The position numbers and the translations under genes were made by a program. Under the pieces are notes generated by a model that did no database searches, was not told the origin of the DNA, and saw only the letters and a program-made list of their open reading frames with translations. A stretch of DNA of 64,000 nt from Algibacter luteus. GTDB lineage: Bacteria; Bacteroidota; Bacteroidia; Flavobacteriales; Flavobacteriaceae. Positions 8,520 through 18,103 of the stretch are shown piece by piece. The DNA is taken from contig NZ_FQYK01000001.1 of the NCBI RefSeq assembly GCF_900141715.1, forward strand, positions 248,001-312,000. The letters are read 5' to 3'. Numbering within the stretch: position 1 is the first letter of the stretch; each line of letters starts with the position of its first letter.

Positions 8520-10283
8520 CTAATTGACCACAATTTTATGAGTTGAGACGCCTTGGGCTCCCTCTAATTTTAATATATAGATACCTGTTTGATTAGTCTC
8601 AAATCGAATCTCTTTTGAAGAAACAAAATTGCCTTTTTGAATTTCTACACCGTTTATTGAATAGATTCGATATTGGGTATCATCTCCATGCTTAAGCTTT
8701 ATGTTAAAAACGCCTTTATTCGGATTTGGATATATACGCACCTCATTTTGTTTTACAATTTTTGAGGAAGACAAAGATGCATTAGTTAATTCAATTATAT
8801 TTATTGAAAATTTAGGCAAAGTAATACTTTGACTCCCTTCACTAATTAAAGTTAACGGATTAACATCAATACCCATAGCTCTTTCTTCATCCATAGTTGA
8901 AAACGAGATGGCTTTGTGCACTGTTGATTCTGTATATGGCACACCATCTATATTCACATGAAACGGTACATCTTGATTACTAAGATTTACAACAAAAACT
9001 GAGGTTTTACCGTCTTTTGTTACGACTCTAGCGTTAACAGATTTTACCCCGTCTACAAGATTAGGAACTTGTACATCACTTTCAATTAATGTAGTATTTT
9101 CAAGTGCCCAACGTATAATTTCGTAGGCAGAACCAAACAACGTTTTTTCTAAAGGATACTTAATTCTTGGACGTTCTACACCACTTGGCGAAATATAAGT
9201 TTCCCAAACGTAATGCGAGTTTAATTTCCCATTTACGCTAAACCAGTTTGCACGCTCAAAAACATTTTGATTTTGACTCATAAAAATATAGCAATCTGCC
9301 ATACCTAAGGCAGATACCGCATTTGGCCCACCAGATTTTACACCCCACTCTGTTAACCAAATGGGTTTATTGGGTGCTACTTGATGTGCATAATCATAAA
9401 TAGAATTCCCTAAGTGTTTACGTGCTGTAAGTGCAGTGCTATAAGCTTCGTTACTATTACTTGAATCATCGGGGTCTGAACCCACATAAGTATGCACAGT
9501 CACCGCATCAAAATATGTAAGATCTTCTGTTAAATCGCTATTCCAATTAGGGTTAGCCCAACTATCTCTTCTCAAAAGTGGCACAGACACTTTTATATTT
9601 GGATCTTTAGCTTTTAAAGATGCAGACATGGATTTTGCTCTTGCAATATAATCTTCAACATTTGGAATAATAGAACTTCGTTGACCTGGGTAAAAACACT
9701 CATTACCCATTTCAACAACTTTTACCTCAAAGCCTCTAGCAATTAAATCATCATATCGCGCTATGGTTTCTGGACATCCATTATTAAAATCGGTACCATC
9801 AGCGCTCATGTTAAAAGTCCACATCATATCAAAACCCCTTCCTGTTGTTGATTTTCTGGTGGTATTTAAACTTGTAAGCCCATCAATTCCTACTTTTATG
9901 TTAAGTCTATCAAATGTTTTTATACTCTCTAATAAGTCTACTGTTTTTGTTTTAATAGTCTTATTTACCCCTTGTTCATACTCAAAGCTTTCTGTCCCAA
10001 AAAGCCTGGTAACATCACGTCGCCAATCATACCAATTTGACCATAAACCATGTGGAAATCTTATAGTAATAGGTTTTAATTTATTTATTAAATCTTTCTC
10101 GACTGTAGTTGTAAAATGATGCGTATTTGTTCCGAGTAATAAATTATTAAATTCTTCTTTTGATGTCGAAGTTATATTAATAGTTGCCTCCATATCTGAA
10201 GGTAAGCTAAAAGGGTAATCTTGTGCAAATACCATTACTGAGATTAGCATTGTGAAGCAAAAAACCAATACCTTTTGTAACAT
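8520..10283 (-). CDS. Secreted clan-A TIM-barrel glycosidase (GH51/GH39-like) with T9SS domain
   Basis: 587 residues. Signal peptide ends at VFAQ (about 21). The catalytic TIM barrel has a clan-A pair: Glu195 in VVEMGNE (probable acid/base) and Glu312 in IWLTEWG (probable nucleophile). A small beta-domain follows (about 390-500). Residues about 515-587 form a type A T9SS sorting domain (RIYPNPNKGVFNIK near the start, GIYILKLEG, THKIVVN at the end), so it should be secreted or surface-attached by type IX secretion. I do not recognise the exact family; GH51-like and GH39-like are both possible. It forms its own unit, with cassette 3 in front and a terminator behind. Its position suggests an early, extracellular step on the polymer. 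Confidence 0.75.
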   Translation of the reverse strand: MLQKVLVFCFTMLISVMVFAQDYPFSLPSDMEATINITSTSKEEFNNLLLGTNTHHFTTTVEKDLINKLKPITIRFPHGLWSNWYDWRRDVTRLFGTESFEYEQGVNKTIKTKTVDLLESIKTFDRLNIKVGIDGLTSLNTTRKSTTGRGFDMMWTFNMSADGTDFNNGCPETIARYDDLIARGFEVKVVEMGNECFYPGQRSSIIPNVEDYIARAKSMSASLKAKDPNIKVSVPLLRRDSWANPNWNSDLTEDLTYFDAVTVHTYVGSDPDDSSNSNEAYSTALTARKHLGNSIYDYAHQVAPNKPIWLTEWGVKSGGPNAVSALGMADCYIFMSQNQNVFERANWFSVNGKLNSHYVWETYISPSGVERPRIKYPLEKTLFGSAYEIIRWALENTTLIESDVQVPNLVDGVKSVNARVVTKDGKTSVFVVNLSNQDVPFHVNIDGVPYTESTVHKAISFSTMDEERAMGIDVNPLTLISEGSQSITLPKFSINIIELTNASLSSSKIVKQNEVRIYPNPNKGVFNIKLKHGDDTQYRIYSINGVEIQKGNFVSSKEIRFETNQTGIYILKLEGAQGVSTHKIVVN

Positions 10284-10301
10284 CTTATTTTTAATTTTTT
10301 C

Positions 10302-10346
10302 TAAAAATAAAGCTATTCTTAGCTAGTACCATCCTGTTCTATCATG
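10302..10346 (-). promoter_or_regulatory. Cassette 3: CAGGAT direct repeat plus -7 box (T9SS glycosidase)
   Basis: Minus-strand half-sites CATGAT (10341-10346) and CAGGAT (10331-10336), then 21 bp, then TATTTTTA (10302-10309; one mismatch to TAnnTTTG). The leader before the ATG at 10283 would be very short. The remaining 166 bp up to the rhaT stop show no clear terminator. Confidence 0.78.
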
Positions 10347-10512
10347 ATTAAAATAAAATTGGTAACACCAAAAACATATGGAACATAATCATACAATTGA
10401 GCTGGTTTACACGTGATTTAGCGCTTATGGCACCAGCGATACAGACGATATCACAGCGCATATAGAATTTAAGAATGTTGAGTTGTGCCGAGATTAGAAT
10501 AGAAAACTAAAT

Positions 10513-11565
10513 CTATATAGAATTCCCAATTCCGACTAAAACAACAGATAAAAGAATAACAACTATTCCAACTGTTATTGTCCATTTTGTTTTTTTGGCA
10601 ACACCTTTCCATTCTTTTCTATATATACCCCAAAGATTAGCCGTTAAAATAATGGTTGACATGTGTAAAATCCATGAACTTGCTCCATTGCCTAATTTGC
10701 TTTCACCCATACCGTAAAAAAAGAACTGCAAAAACCATATCGTTCCAGCGAGCGCTGAAAACAATAAATTGTTACCAATTGGTGTTGCTGTATTTGTAAA
10801 ATCTTTATATGAATTGTTTTTAAGGCTCAATATAGTTGTCCATACCAAATTTGTTGCTAAGCCACCCCAGAGAATTACCACGAATGTTACATTGTTAGCG
10901 AATAAATGGTCGTATCCTGCAGCTACAGCAGCATCGGCCAATGGCTTACCTGCTTCAATACCAAAACTAAAAAACGAACTTAAAATACCAGAAAGAATGG
11001 CAACAATTAACCCTTTAATTAAATTAAATTCTGAAACACTTTTTTTCTTTTCTTCATCAGATAATTCCTTTTCCTTCATCATTCCTGCCTTTCCCGAAAG
11101 TGCAATACCAAGCAGACAAACCAAAACACCAAGCAATACAACTTGACCTCCTGATGAACTTAACATATCGGTAAATGAAACCTTCCCTTCTTCTGGATTA
11201 AAATTATAATATATTGAAGGTACAATTGCGCCAAATGCAGCACAGAACCCTAATACAACTGAATTCCCTAACGACATCCCCAGATAGCGTACTCCAAGTC
11301 CGTAAGACAACCCACCTACTCCCCAAAGCAAGCCCATTAAAAAGGTAAAACTTAAAATTGCATTCGAACTTGATGCAATAATTTCCATAAATCCAGGAAC
11401 GGTTAAATAAGCAGCTACAGGAGGTACAATAAGCCAAGACATAACACCACCAACCATCCAATAACTTTCCCAAGACCAACCTTTTACTTTATTGTATGGC
11501 ATATAAAAACTACCTGCCGCTACACCCCCTAATGAGTGAAAAATGACTCCTAATATTGCTTGCAT
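10513..11565 (-). CDS. rhaT: L-rhamnose/proton symporter RhaT
   Basis: 350 residues, very hydrophobic, with about ten membrane-spanning segments and no signal peptide. The N-terminus (QAILGVIFHSLGGVAAGSFY), the GLLWGVGGLSYGLGVRYLGM block and the C-terminal ESKLGNGASSWILHMSTIIL block are characteristic of the RhaT family, whose E. coli member imports L-rhamnose with protons. It is the last gene of the 21-kb rhamnosidase unit, 6 bp behind a GH106 stop, so the importer is made together with the enzymes that release the sugar. The middle loop (around residues 160-180) is charged, as expected for a cytoplasmic loop. Confidence 0.95.
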   Translation of the reverse strand: MQAILGVIFHSLGGVAAGSFYMPYNKVKGWSWESYWMVGGVMSWLIVPPVAAYLTVPGFMEIIASSSNAILSFTFLMGLLWGVGGLSYGLGVRYLGMSLGNSVVLGFCAAFGAIVPSIYYNFNPEEGKVSFTDMLSSSGGQVVLLGVLVCLLGIALSGKAGMMKEKELSDEEKKKSVSEFNLIKGLIVAILSGILSSFFSFGIEAGKPLADAAVAAGYDHLFANNVTFVVILWGGLATNLVWTTILSLKNNSYKDFTNTATPIGNNLLFSALAGTIWFLQFFFYGMGESKLGNGASSWILHMSTIILTANLWGIYRKEWKGVAKKTKWTITVGIVVILLSVVLVGIGNSI

Positions 11566-11571
11566 AATTTT

Positions 11572-14500
11572 TTAATTTATTTCTTTTGATTTATAAATCA
11601 CAATTTTAACTGGCCCCAACAAACCCGATGGTAGTAATTTGGAATCTTTATGCCAATGTTTGAATGCAGGAAGTGTTTCACGCTCGGTTGGACGCTCTTC
11701 ATTGTTCAACAGCCACTCCGGCCATTGTGTTATTTGCGGACCTTTCCGTTTATAATCCAGTGGTAATTGTTCATCGCCAATTAGTCTATTTGGCCAAAGA
11801 TTGGTTATTTTTACCTCAAGTGTATTGGTGCCTTTTACAACAGCTTCGTCAATATTAATTCTAAAAGGAGACTTCCATAAAATTCCTAAATTTTTTCCAT
11901 TAAGAATGACTTCAGCAATTACCTTAACATTACTTAAATCTAATTCTAAAGAATAACATGATTTAATGAGTTTTGCAGGGATTTGAAACTCCTTTCTATA
12001 GCTGGCAGTCCCCGAAAAATAACGTATATCTTCCTCTGAAGCATCCGACCATGACGTTAAATTCTTAAAAGTTTTATCTAAAACAGCTTTATCTTTTAAA
12101 GGAAAACTCACGTTCCAATTTCCGGTCAATTCTATAGGTTCTGGCACTGAATTTACTTTTAACGTTTTGGTTTTTCCGTTTGAAGATTCATAGGTCATTT
12201 CACCAGCAAAGGGCGTAACTAAATTCACTTTATCACCTTCAAATACTAATTTTGGTTCTGATGTAGTTTGAGTCAATTTTAATATACCTCCATTAGAAAC
12301 AGTAACAATTTTCTCCTCATCATTAGTTGTATAAATAACGCGTAAGGCTTTCTTTGTCTTGATCTCTTTTTCTTCAAGGAAACTGTCATTTACTGGAATT
12401 TCATATACTCCTGAAGTAACCATTGATTTTACTTTTTTAGTGACATCAAAAACTGGTTTGTTTGGTGGGATGCCATCAACACCTCTTGCAAACTTTCCAA
12501 AGACAGCATTCAAGATTTCTAATTTACCGTTGATAGGAGCATCAATTTCTAGCCATTCTTTTTCCATGGCATTTTTTTCGAATACCGCTTCTCCAATTTT
12601 ATATTGAATGCGTAATTCCTTTTTGTAACCTGGGGCTGGATCACCTTTAGAAAGTTCTCTTGTCGCGTGAATATTTAATCTATTATTTTGAATCCTGTTT
12701 GCTATAACTTCTGTTGCATCAACCAAACCATCAGGTAGAAATGTTCCGTATTCTGCTTTAATAATTTTCAAGTTAGAAAGAGGCGTTATCACTGGGTTTT
12801 TTAACTTGATTTCAGCATTTACAATATGTTGACTTGAACGTATCGGATTTCTAAAAACGACAAATACAGAACCTTCTGGCTCAAACGAAATCGACACTGT
12901 TGTAGTACCATCATCATTTTTATGCCATATTGTGGCCTTAGTTATTTTTCCAGTTTCGGCATTCCATAGCTCTGGTTGTTTTCCTATTACTCGAAAACGA
13001 CAAGCTAACTCTCGACTTTCTTTTTTAGAATTTACTACAAAATATATGTCGGCATCTTCTGTTTTTCTGTGAATAAAATCTATAGATTCACGATGTCCTT
13101 TTTCAATTGAAAAGTCAGGAGGTAGTGCTCCATTCTTCAAGACATCTGCAATGGAATGCGCTTTTACGAGTCCTTTATCCCATAATTTATTAGCCTTGTG
13201 TTCAATATCTTCATCACACTCAGGATATTTTTTAAGACTTGGAGACTTATTAGGCTTAGAACCAACAACTAAGGCTCCATTTTCAGTCAGTTCTTCAATT
13301 TTATTAAGTATTTCTGGAGTTACCCAATCGGTTGAAGGCAATACCAAAGCTCGATATTTTTCACCAACTGATGTACAAACTAAACCATCTTTAACCGTTA
13401 ATGCCTTTATCTTGTTAGATCCAATCACATCATAATCATATCCTAATGCCTTTATTTCCGGCATTAATAAGGCATCATTGGGAGATGCTTCTCCAGTGAA
13501 CACCAAAACATCAGCCACAGAGGTGCCTTGTTGTAATAAAAACTGACCTCTACTGATATAATCCACAAAAGGTTTACTTTGGTCCCACCAAGTATTTAAA
13601 CGGTTAAAGTCAGTTCCAAAAACTTGTAAAGTCAATCCAGGCCCTACATCCCAAGGTTGATGTACATAACTATGAAAAACAAAACGATTAATCCCTTGCG
13701 CCCATGCTAAATCGCCCATGGCTTTGAGCGTACTTGGGTGCTGATCCCAACCTCCCATGCCTGTAAAAGACTCTGCCTCGGCAATCGGGTTTCCATTTAA
13801 TTTGGCAATAGAGGCCACAAATTTAGGGGAGTCAAAAAAGGCTAGGCTTCCGCTCCAGAACTCAGACATAACCATATCTGCCTTTTCTCCAATTTGCATA
13901 TTATCAAAAGGTCCCCAATAAGGCTCAATAGAAAGAAACATGTTATTTTTATGACTGAGTTCTGCAAAACGCCCATAATAATTTTCAGCAATTAAATCAC
14001 CTATGGTTCGACGGAAATCCCAAAGAAATCGCTCTGTTTCTTCTCCACTCTCAACGTAATACCCAGCCAAAGCGGGCAAATATGAGCGACAATCATAAAA
14101 ACGTAATTTTTTGAATGCTTCAGCGAAATTCGAAGTCCAGTTTGTAGTTCCAACTTCATAACTATCAATATGACACCTTTTAACTGTGGTACCAACTAGC
14201 GTGTCTAACTTTTTTAGTATGGGCTTAATGCTACCATCCCAAAACACATCAACCGCTTGTTTATTCATTTTATCACACTCTAAACCACGACCACCATCAC
14301 TGGGAAAACGATTCATTTCACCTGTTGGCGTATGTCCAATTCTCAAAATAATCCAATCTCCTTCAGGCACATTCCATTCTAAAAAACCATCACTGTTAAG
14401 CTTCGATGTTAAATCAATAATATCTTGTTTTTTTACAACTGCTAAATCAGTAATAGGTTTATCATCAGGGTTTAAATGACTACGAACTTTATGAGAAAGG

Positions 14501-15093
14501 ATTTTTATTTCTAATTCATCAATACGCACATTACTCTTGGGTTTTGGGAATGCCAGTATAGCAATATCCTTGTAGAATCCCAATTTGGTTTCAGGTTGTT
14601 CTAACTTACCTTTAAATACTGTGGCTCCCTGATGTAACGTTTCAGTGTAAACCAGTTCTTGCATAGCATATTCTGGCGTAATAGAAGGCCCGCCAGATGA
14701 TGACCAACCTGCCCCATTATGAAAACCCAGATCAAGCCCTAAACGTTGAGCTTCCAATCCTGCATAGTTAAAGAGTTCCAGCCACTCTGGACTTAAATAA
14801 GGCGCCACACCTTCAGGATTTCCCAAACTCACATTAAAAAGAATTGCGCCTTGAATGCCCACATTTTTCATGGCTTCTAAATCGGCAGTTATCCCCGTTT
14901 TTGTGACATTTCCATTAATCCAAAACCAAATGGTTTGTGGCTTTGCATTTGGCGGAGGGTTCTTGAAACTCTCTTCCAATGACGCATTTTGAGCTTGAAA
15001 AGTTGGCACAGACAAACTAAGCAATAAGGCTACAAAAATGGCTTTACTTACTATATTTCTAATTTTTATATTGAGCACTCGATTACGAATCAT
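11572..15093 (-). CDS. GH106 alpha-L-rhamnosidase-like protein, periplasmic
   Basis: 1173 residues, the longest GH106-like protein here. Signal peptide ends near VPTFQAQ (about 35) without a lipobox Cys, so it is probably soluble and periplasmic. Features shared with the other GH106 proteins in the window are an N-terminal FKNPPPNAKPQTIWFW segment, DSYE with Glu313 followed by NWT, EAESFTG with Glu441, and a C-terminal jelly-roll sugar-binding domain ending in LLPSGLLGPVKI. The two conserved Glu motifs are candidates for catalytic residues (inference from conservation across the five paralogs). An extra region of about 200 residues (roughly 750-960) precedes the C-terminal domain. It ends 6 bp before rhaT. 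Confidence 0.88.
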   Translation of the reverse strand: MIRNRVLNIKIRNIVSKAIFVALLLSLSVPTFQAQNASLEESFKNPPPNAKPQTIWFWINGNVTKTGITADLEAMKNVGIQGAILFNVSLGNPEGVAPYLSPEWLELFNYAGLEAQRLGLDLGFHNGAGWSSSGGPSITPEYAMQELVYTETLHQGATVFKGKLEQPETKLGFYKDIAILAFPKPKSNVRIDELEIKILSHKVRSHLNPDDKPITDLAVVKKQDIIDLTSKLNSDGFLEWNVPEGDWIILRIGHTPTGEMNRFPSDGGRGLECDKMNKQAVDVFWDGSIKPILKKLDTLVGTTVKRCHIDSYEVGTTNWTSNFAEAFKKLRFYDCRSYLPALAGYYVESGEETERFLWDFRRTIGDLIAENYYGRFAELSHKNNMFLSIEPYWGPFDNMQIGEKADMVMSEFWSGSLAFFDSPKFVASIAKLNGNPIAEAESFTGMGGWDQHPSTLKAMGDLAWAQGINRFVFHSYVHQPWDVGPGLTLQVFGTDFNRLNTWWDQSKPFVDYISRGQFLLQQGTSVADVLVFTGEASPNDALLMPEIKALGYDYDVIGSNKIKALTVKDGLVCTSVGEKYRALVLPSTDWVTPEILNKIEELTENGALVVGSKPNKSPSLKKYPECDEDIEHKANKLWDKGLVKAHSIADVLKNGALPPDFSIEKGHRESIDFIHRKTEDADIYFVVNSKKESRELACRFRVIGKQPELWNAETGKITKATIWHKNDDGTTTVSISFEPEGSVFVVFRNPIRSSQHIVNAEIKLKNPVITPLSNLKIIKAEYGTFLPDGLVDATEVIANRIQNNRLNIHATRELSKGDPAPGYKKELRIQYKIGEAVFEKNAMEKEWLEIDAPINGKLEILNAVFGKFARGVDGIPPNKPVFDVTKKVKSMVTSGVYEIPVNDSFLEEKEIKTKKALRVIYTTNDEEKIVTVSNGGILKLTQTTSEPKLVFEGDKVNLVTPFAGEMTYESSNGKTKTLKVNSVPEPIELTGNWNVSFPLKDKAVLDKTFKNLTSWSDASEEDIRYFSGTASYRKEFQIPAKLIKSCYSLELDLSNVKVIAEVILNGKNLGILWKSPFRINIDEAVVKGTNTLEVKITNLWPNRLIGDEQLPLDYKRKGPQITQWPEWLLNNEERPTERETLPAFKHWHKDSKLLPSGLLGPVKIVIYKSKEIN

Positions 15094-15157
15094 ATTGTGT
15101 AATTATTTTATTCATTATTTTTAGTTGACAGCAAGATTTTTTCATAATCAAGAAAAA

Positions 15158-18052
15158 TTAATCATTTTTTGTAGTCAAGATTTTTACAGGCCCAATTAAT
15201 CCAGAAGGAAGAAGCTGTGTTGCTTTAGTGAATTTCCTGATATTGGTTTTAGTAAATTGTTCTTCTTCTGGTAAAAAGGCATCTCCAATAAGTCGATTTG
15301 GCCAGAGGTTTACAACATCAATTTCTAAAGTGTTGTCTTTTGCTCTTACATGTGATGTCATGTTTACTCGGTATGGTTTCGACCAAGTAATTCCTAAATC
15401 TACACCATTTAATTTAACCCGTGCCAGTTCATGCACTTTTCCTAAATCTAGGTAAAGCTCTTCATTTTCATTTAAGATTTTAACATCAAAAGTTTTGCGA
15501 TAAGTCGCAGTACCCGAGTAATATTTAATACCTGAGATGTCGTGTTTCGACCAATCTATTAAATCAGGAAAAACGATTGTTTCTGGTCCTCCCCAATTTT
15601 TATCAAAACTCAAGTTCCACACCCCTTCTATTTGTTGAACAGTTTTAAATGTTGGCCAATTTGAAACTGAATTTTGTATTGATATTGGTTCTTTAAAAAC
15701 AACAAAATAAGAACTAGAGGGTCCAAATTCCATAGGAATGATGGTTTGTCCGTTTTCTTCTTTAAAATTGGTTAAAAGACGTGTTTCGCCAGTAACAGGA
15801 TTCCATAATTCTGGCTGCTTATCACTCACTCTAAAAGTACATTCTACTTTTTCAATAGGTTGCCATTTACTCGCAACATAATAGATGTCTGTATCTTCCG
15901 TTTTACGGTGGATGAAATCGACAACCCCAACATCACTTAAACCAGTACATTCAAAATCTGGAAGGATATTTTGATTTTGCAAAACTTCTCGGATCGATTT
16001 ATTCCAAACAAATTTGCCTTTACCAATTTTATATTCCCCTTTTTCAAGATTACCCCAAATGCGTTTTGTTAAATTTTGGTACTCAGCCACATCATCTGTT
16101 TTACCTAACATGGAGGTTTCTATTTGACCCACAACTGTTGCACCTTGTTCTGCAAGTTTTATTATTTTTTTTAATGCTTTTAGCGAAACTGGTGTTTTTT
16201 CATCAACAACCAAAACTTTATAGTTCATGCCGTCAGGTAATACCAACTTGTTATTCTTGAATTCTAGTCTGGTTAACAAAACTTCTTCGTTGCATTTATC
16301 GTAATCGTAACCTTTCCCTAAACTAACTGGTGGGTTTTTCATACCGTCCTCCCACTCAAATGCATCAGCGCCTAATCGTAAACCGTGTCCGTTATAAAAC
16401 AGCACATCAGCAACAAACAATCCTTGTTGTAGCATGTAAGAGCAACGTGAAAGATAATCAACAAAAGGCAATGACTGATTCCACCACGTATTGGTTCTGT
16501 CAAAATGAGTACCTGCACTATGCGTTAAACCAGGCATATTTGTAACCGAAGGACGATGCGAAAATGTGTGAAAACAAATCCAATTGAGACCATCACAAAA
16601 CGCCTGATCTGCGGCGGCTTTCATTTGAAAAGGAGAAACCTCCCAATTAGGACCTACTGAAGTAAACGATTCAGCAAAAACTTTTTTAATGCCATAGGTA
16701 TGTGCTGCTGTTGCTGCTTCACGCACCAAGAAACGCCCACTTGGTTTTTCTCTGTGTGGCGATGGCATCCAAAATTCTCCCATAGCAACATCACATTTGC
16801 TCACACACTTCTTTAAATCGGTCTGATATTGGTGAGGACCAGCCGCCTCTGCATAAGAATCTAAGCCGTGTTCATGGGCGACTTCCTGCTGTCTTCCATA
16901 ATGATTTTCAGATATCAAATCGCTAATGGTTAGTTTAAAATCATTTAAAAAATGTTCAGTTTTTTCGTCAGATTCAATGGTTACCCCTATCAATGAAGGT
17001 AAGTGTTTTACAATATCATATCCACGACGTTGTTTAAATTCTTCTGGGAAATAATTCGTCCAGTTGGGATCACCAGCTTCCCAACTATCGCATTCTACGT
17101 ATTTAAAAGCTTGTCTTTCGTCAGGGCTCATTTCTTTTAGCAAGGTTCCCACGGTTTTTTGCCAATGCAAATCGAATGCCTCTTTACTTAAATGGTCGAT
17201 GTAAAAAACACCACCTAAATTACGTCCAGTTGGGCGGTATCCGAACCTAATTATACGCCAATGGCCTTTAGGAGCATTCCATTTTAAACGACCCTTTTCA
17301 TCGAGCTTGTCGGTAATATTAATAATTTCGTTTATTGAGGGTGTTTTGCCATCAGGAAAAGCCAAAATAGCAATATCATTGTAGAAGGCATTTTGTGCGT
17401 CTTTTACCGTTTGATCTTCTCGTTGCCTTTTAGTTTGAACTGGAAAATTAGGTTCTTGAAATTCTTGGTTTATTATATTCCCTCCTTCAACCAATAGTTC
17501 TCCCCAAACCAGCTCTTGTTGACCATGACTTGGGGTTACCCAGGGCGCAGCGCATCCAGCTGGACCTATAAAAACGCCAAAATCAAGTCCTAAACGTCCA
17601 GCTTCCAGTGATGCAAATCGAATTTTGTCTCTCCAAGGTTTTGACCAAACTTCTATTTTTTCAGTAGGTTGTCTCAAGCTTCCGTCTTTGTACTCATCGG
17701 TGACTTCATACCTAATTTCAGTGGAATCAATTATGGTTTTCTTTTTCCATTTTCGAGGACCAAAAGGCCCTACGCCACCATCTAACACCATGCATCCCGA
17801 TAGACCTTTGGCTTTCATCTCTTCCAAATCCTTTGTGATAGCTTCATTATTGGTAGGCGTTTGAAGCCACCACCACCATGCTTGTGGTCTTACCTCATGT
17901 GGTGGGTTTTTAAAATTTTGTTGAAGCGTAACATTCGCAGAATCACCTGTATTTGAAACCGTCAAGCATGATGTAAATAGCAGCATTGCAAAATAAAAAC
18001 TTGAAACAACTAAGATTAAATGACTTCGTCTCATATTCTTTGAATTACTCAA
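15158..18052 (-). CDS. GH106 alpha-L-rhamnosidase-like lipoprotein
   Basis: 964 residues with a lipobox (LLFTSC, Cys29). A Met at residue 7 is an alternative start giving a more usual signal length. It has the GH106 layout: FKNPPHEVRPQAWWWW near 47-62, CDSWE with Glu325 followed by NWT, FAESFTS with Glu461, and a C-terminal jelly roll (GTATYRKTFDV, LDLGKVHELARVKLNG) ending LLPSGLIGPVKI. Predicted to remove alpha-linked L-rhamnose at the membrane surface or in the periplasm. It lies 64 bp upstream of the next GH106 gene and 51 bp behind the isomerase stop, within the same unit. Confidence 0.87.
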   Translation of the reverse strand: MSNSKNMRRSHLILVVSSFYFAMLLFTSCLTVSNTGDSANVTLQQNFKNPPHEVRPQAWWWWLQTPTNNEAITKDLEEMKAKGLSGCMVLDGGVGPFGPRKWKKKTIIDSTEIRYEVTDEYKDGSLRQPTEKIEVWSKPWRDKIRFASLEAGRLGLDFGVFIGPAGCAAPWVTPSHGQQELVWGELLVEGGNIINQEFQEPNFPVQTKRQREDQTVKDAQNAFYNDIAILAFPDGKTPSINEIINITDKLDEKGRLKWNAPKGHWRIIRFGYRPTGRNLGGVFYIDHLSKEAFDLHWQKTVGTLLKEMSPDERQAFKYVECDSWEAGDPNWTNYFPEEFKQRRGYDIVKHLPSLIGVTIESDEKTEHFLNDFKLTISDLISENHYGRQQEVAHEHGLDSYAEAAGPHQYQTDLKKCVSKCDVAMGEFWMPSPHREKPSGRFLVREAATAAHTYGIKKVFAESFTSVGPNWEVSPFQMKAAADQAFCDGLNWICFHTFSHRPSVTNMPGLTHSAGTHFDRTNTWWNQSLPFVDYLSRCSYMLQQGLFVADVLFYNGHGLRLGADAFEWEDGMKNPPVSLGKGYDYDKCNEEVLLTRLEFKNNKLVLPDGMNYKVLVVDEKTPVSLKALKKIIKLAEQGATVVGQIETSMLGKTDDVAEYQNLTKRIWGNLEKGEYKIGKGKFVWNKSIREVLQNQNILPDFECTGLSDVGVVDFIHRKTEDTDIYYVASKWQPIEKVECTFRVSDKQPELWNPVTGETRLLTNFKEENGQTIIPMEFGPSSSYFVVFKEPISIQNSVSNWPTFKTVQQIEGVWNLSFDKNWGGPETIVFPDLIDWSKHDISGIKYYSGTATYRKTFDVKILNENEELYLDLGKVHELARVKLNGVDLGITWSKPYRVNMTSHVRAKDNTLEIDVVNLWPNRLIGDAFLPEEEQFTKTNIRKFTKATQLLPSGLIGPVKILTTKND

Positions 18053-18103
18053 AATGGATGTGTAAAGTTAAATCTCTATTTATAAATTTTATTCAATTTT
18101 TAT

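Noticed and set aside
10400-10512. Plus-strand remnant with AYGTSDTDDITAHIEFKNVE before a stop
   Set aside because: It might be a decayed gene end, because the segment is richer in GC than its surroundings, but it is too short (about 24 codons) to support.
13151-13435. Plus-strand open frames inside the GH106 and other minus-strand genes (this one of 94 codons as an example)
   Set aside because: They lie wholly within well-supported genes on the other strand, have no recognisable domains and no promoter signals.
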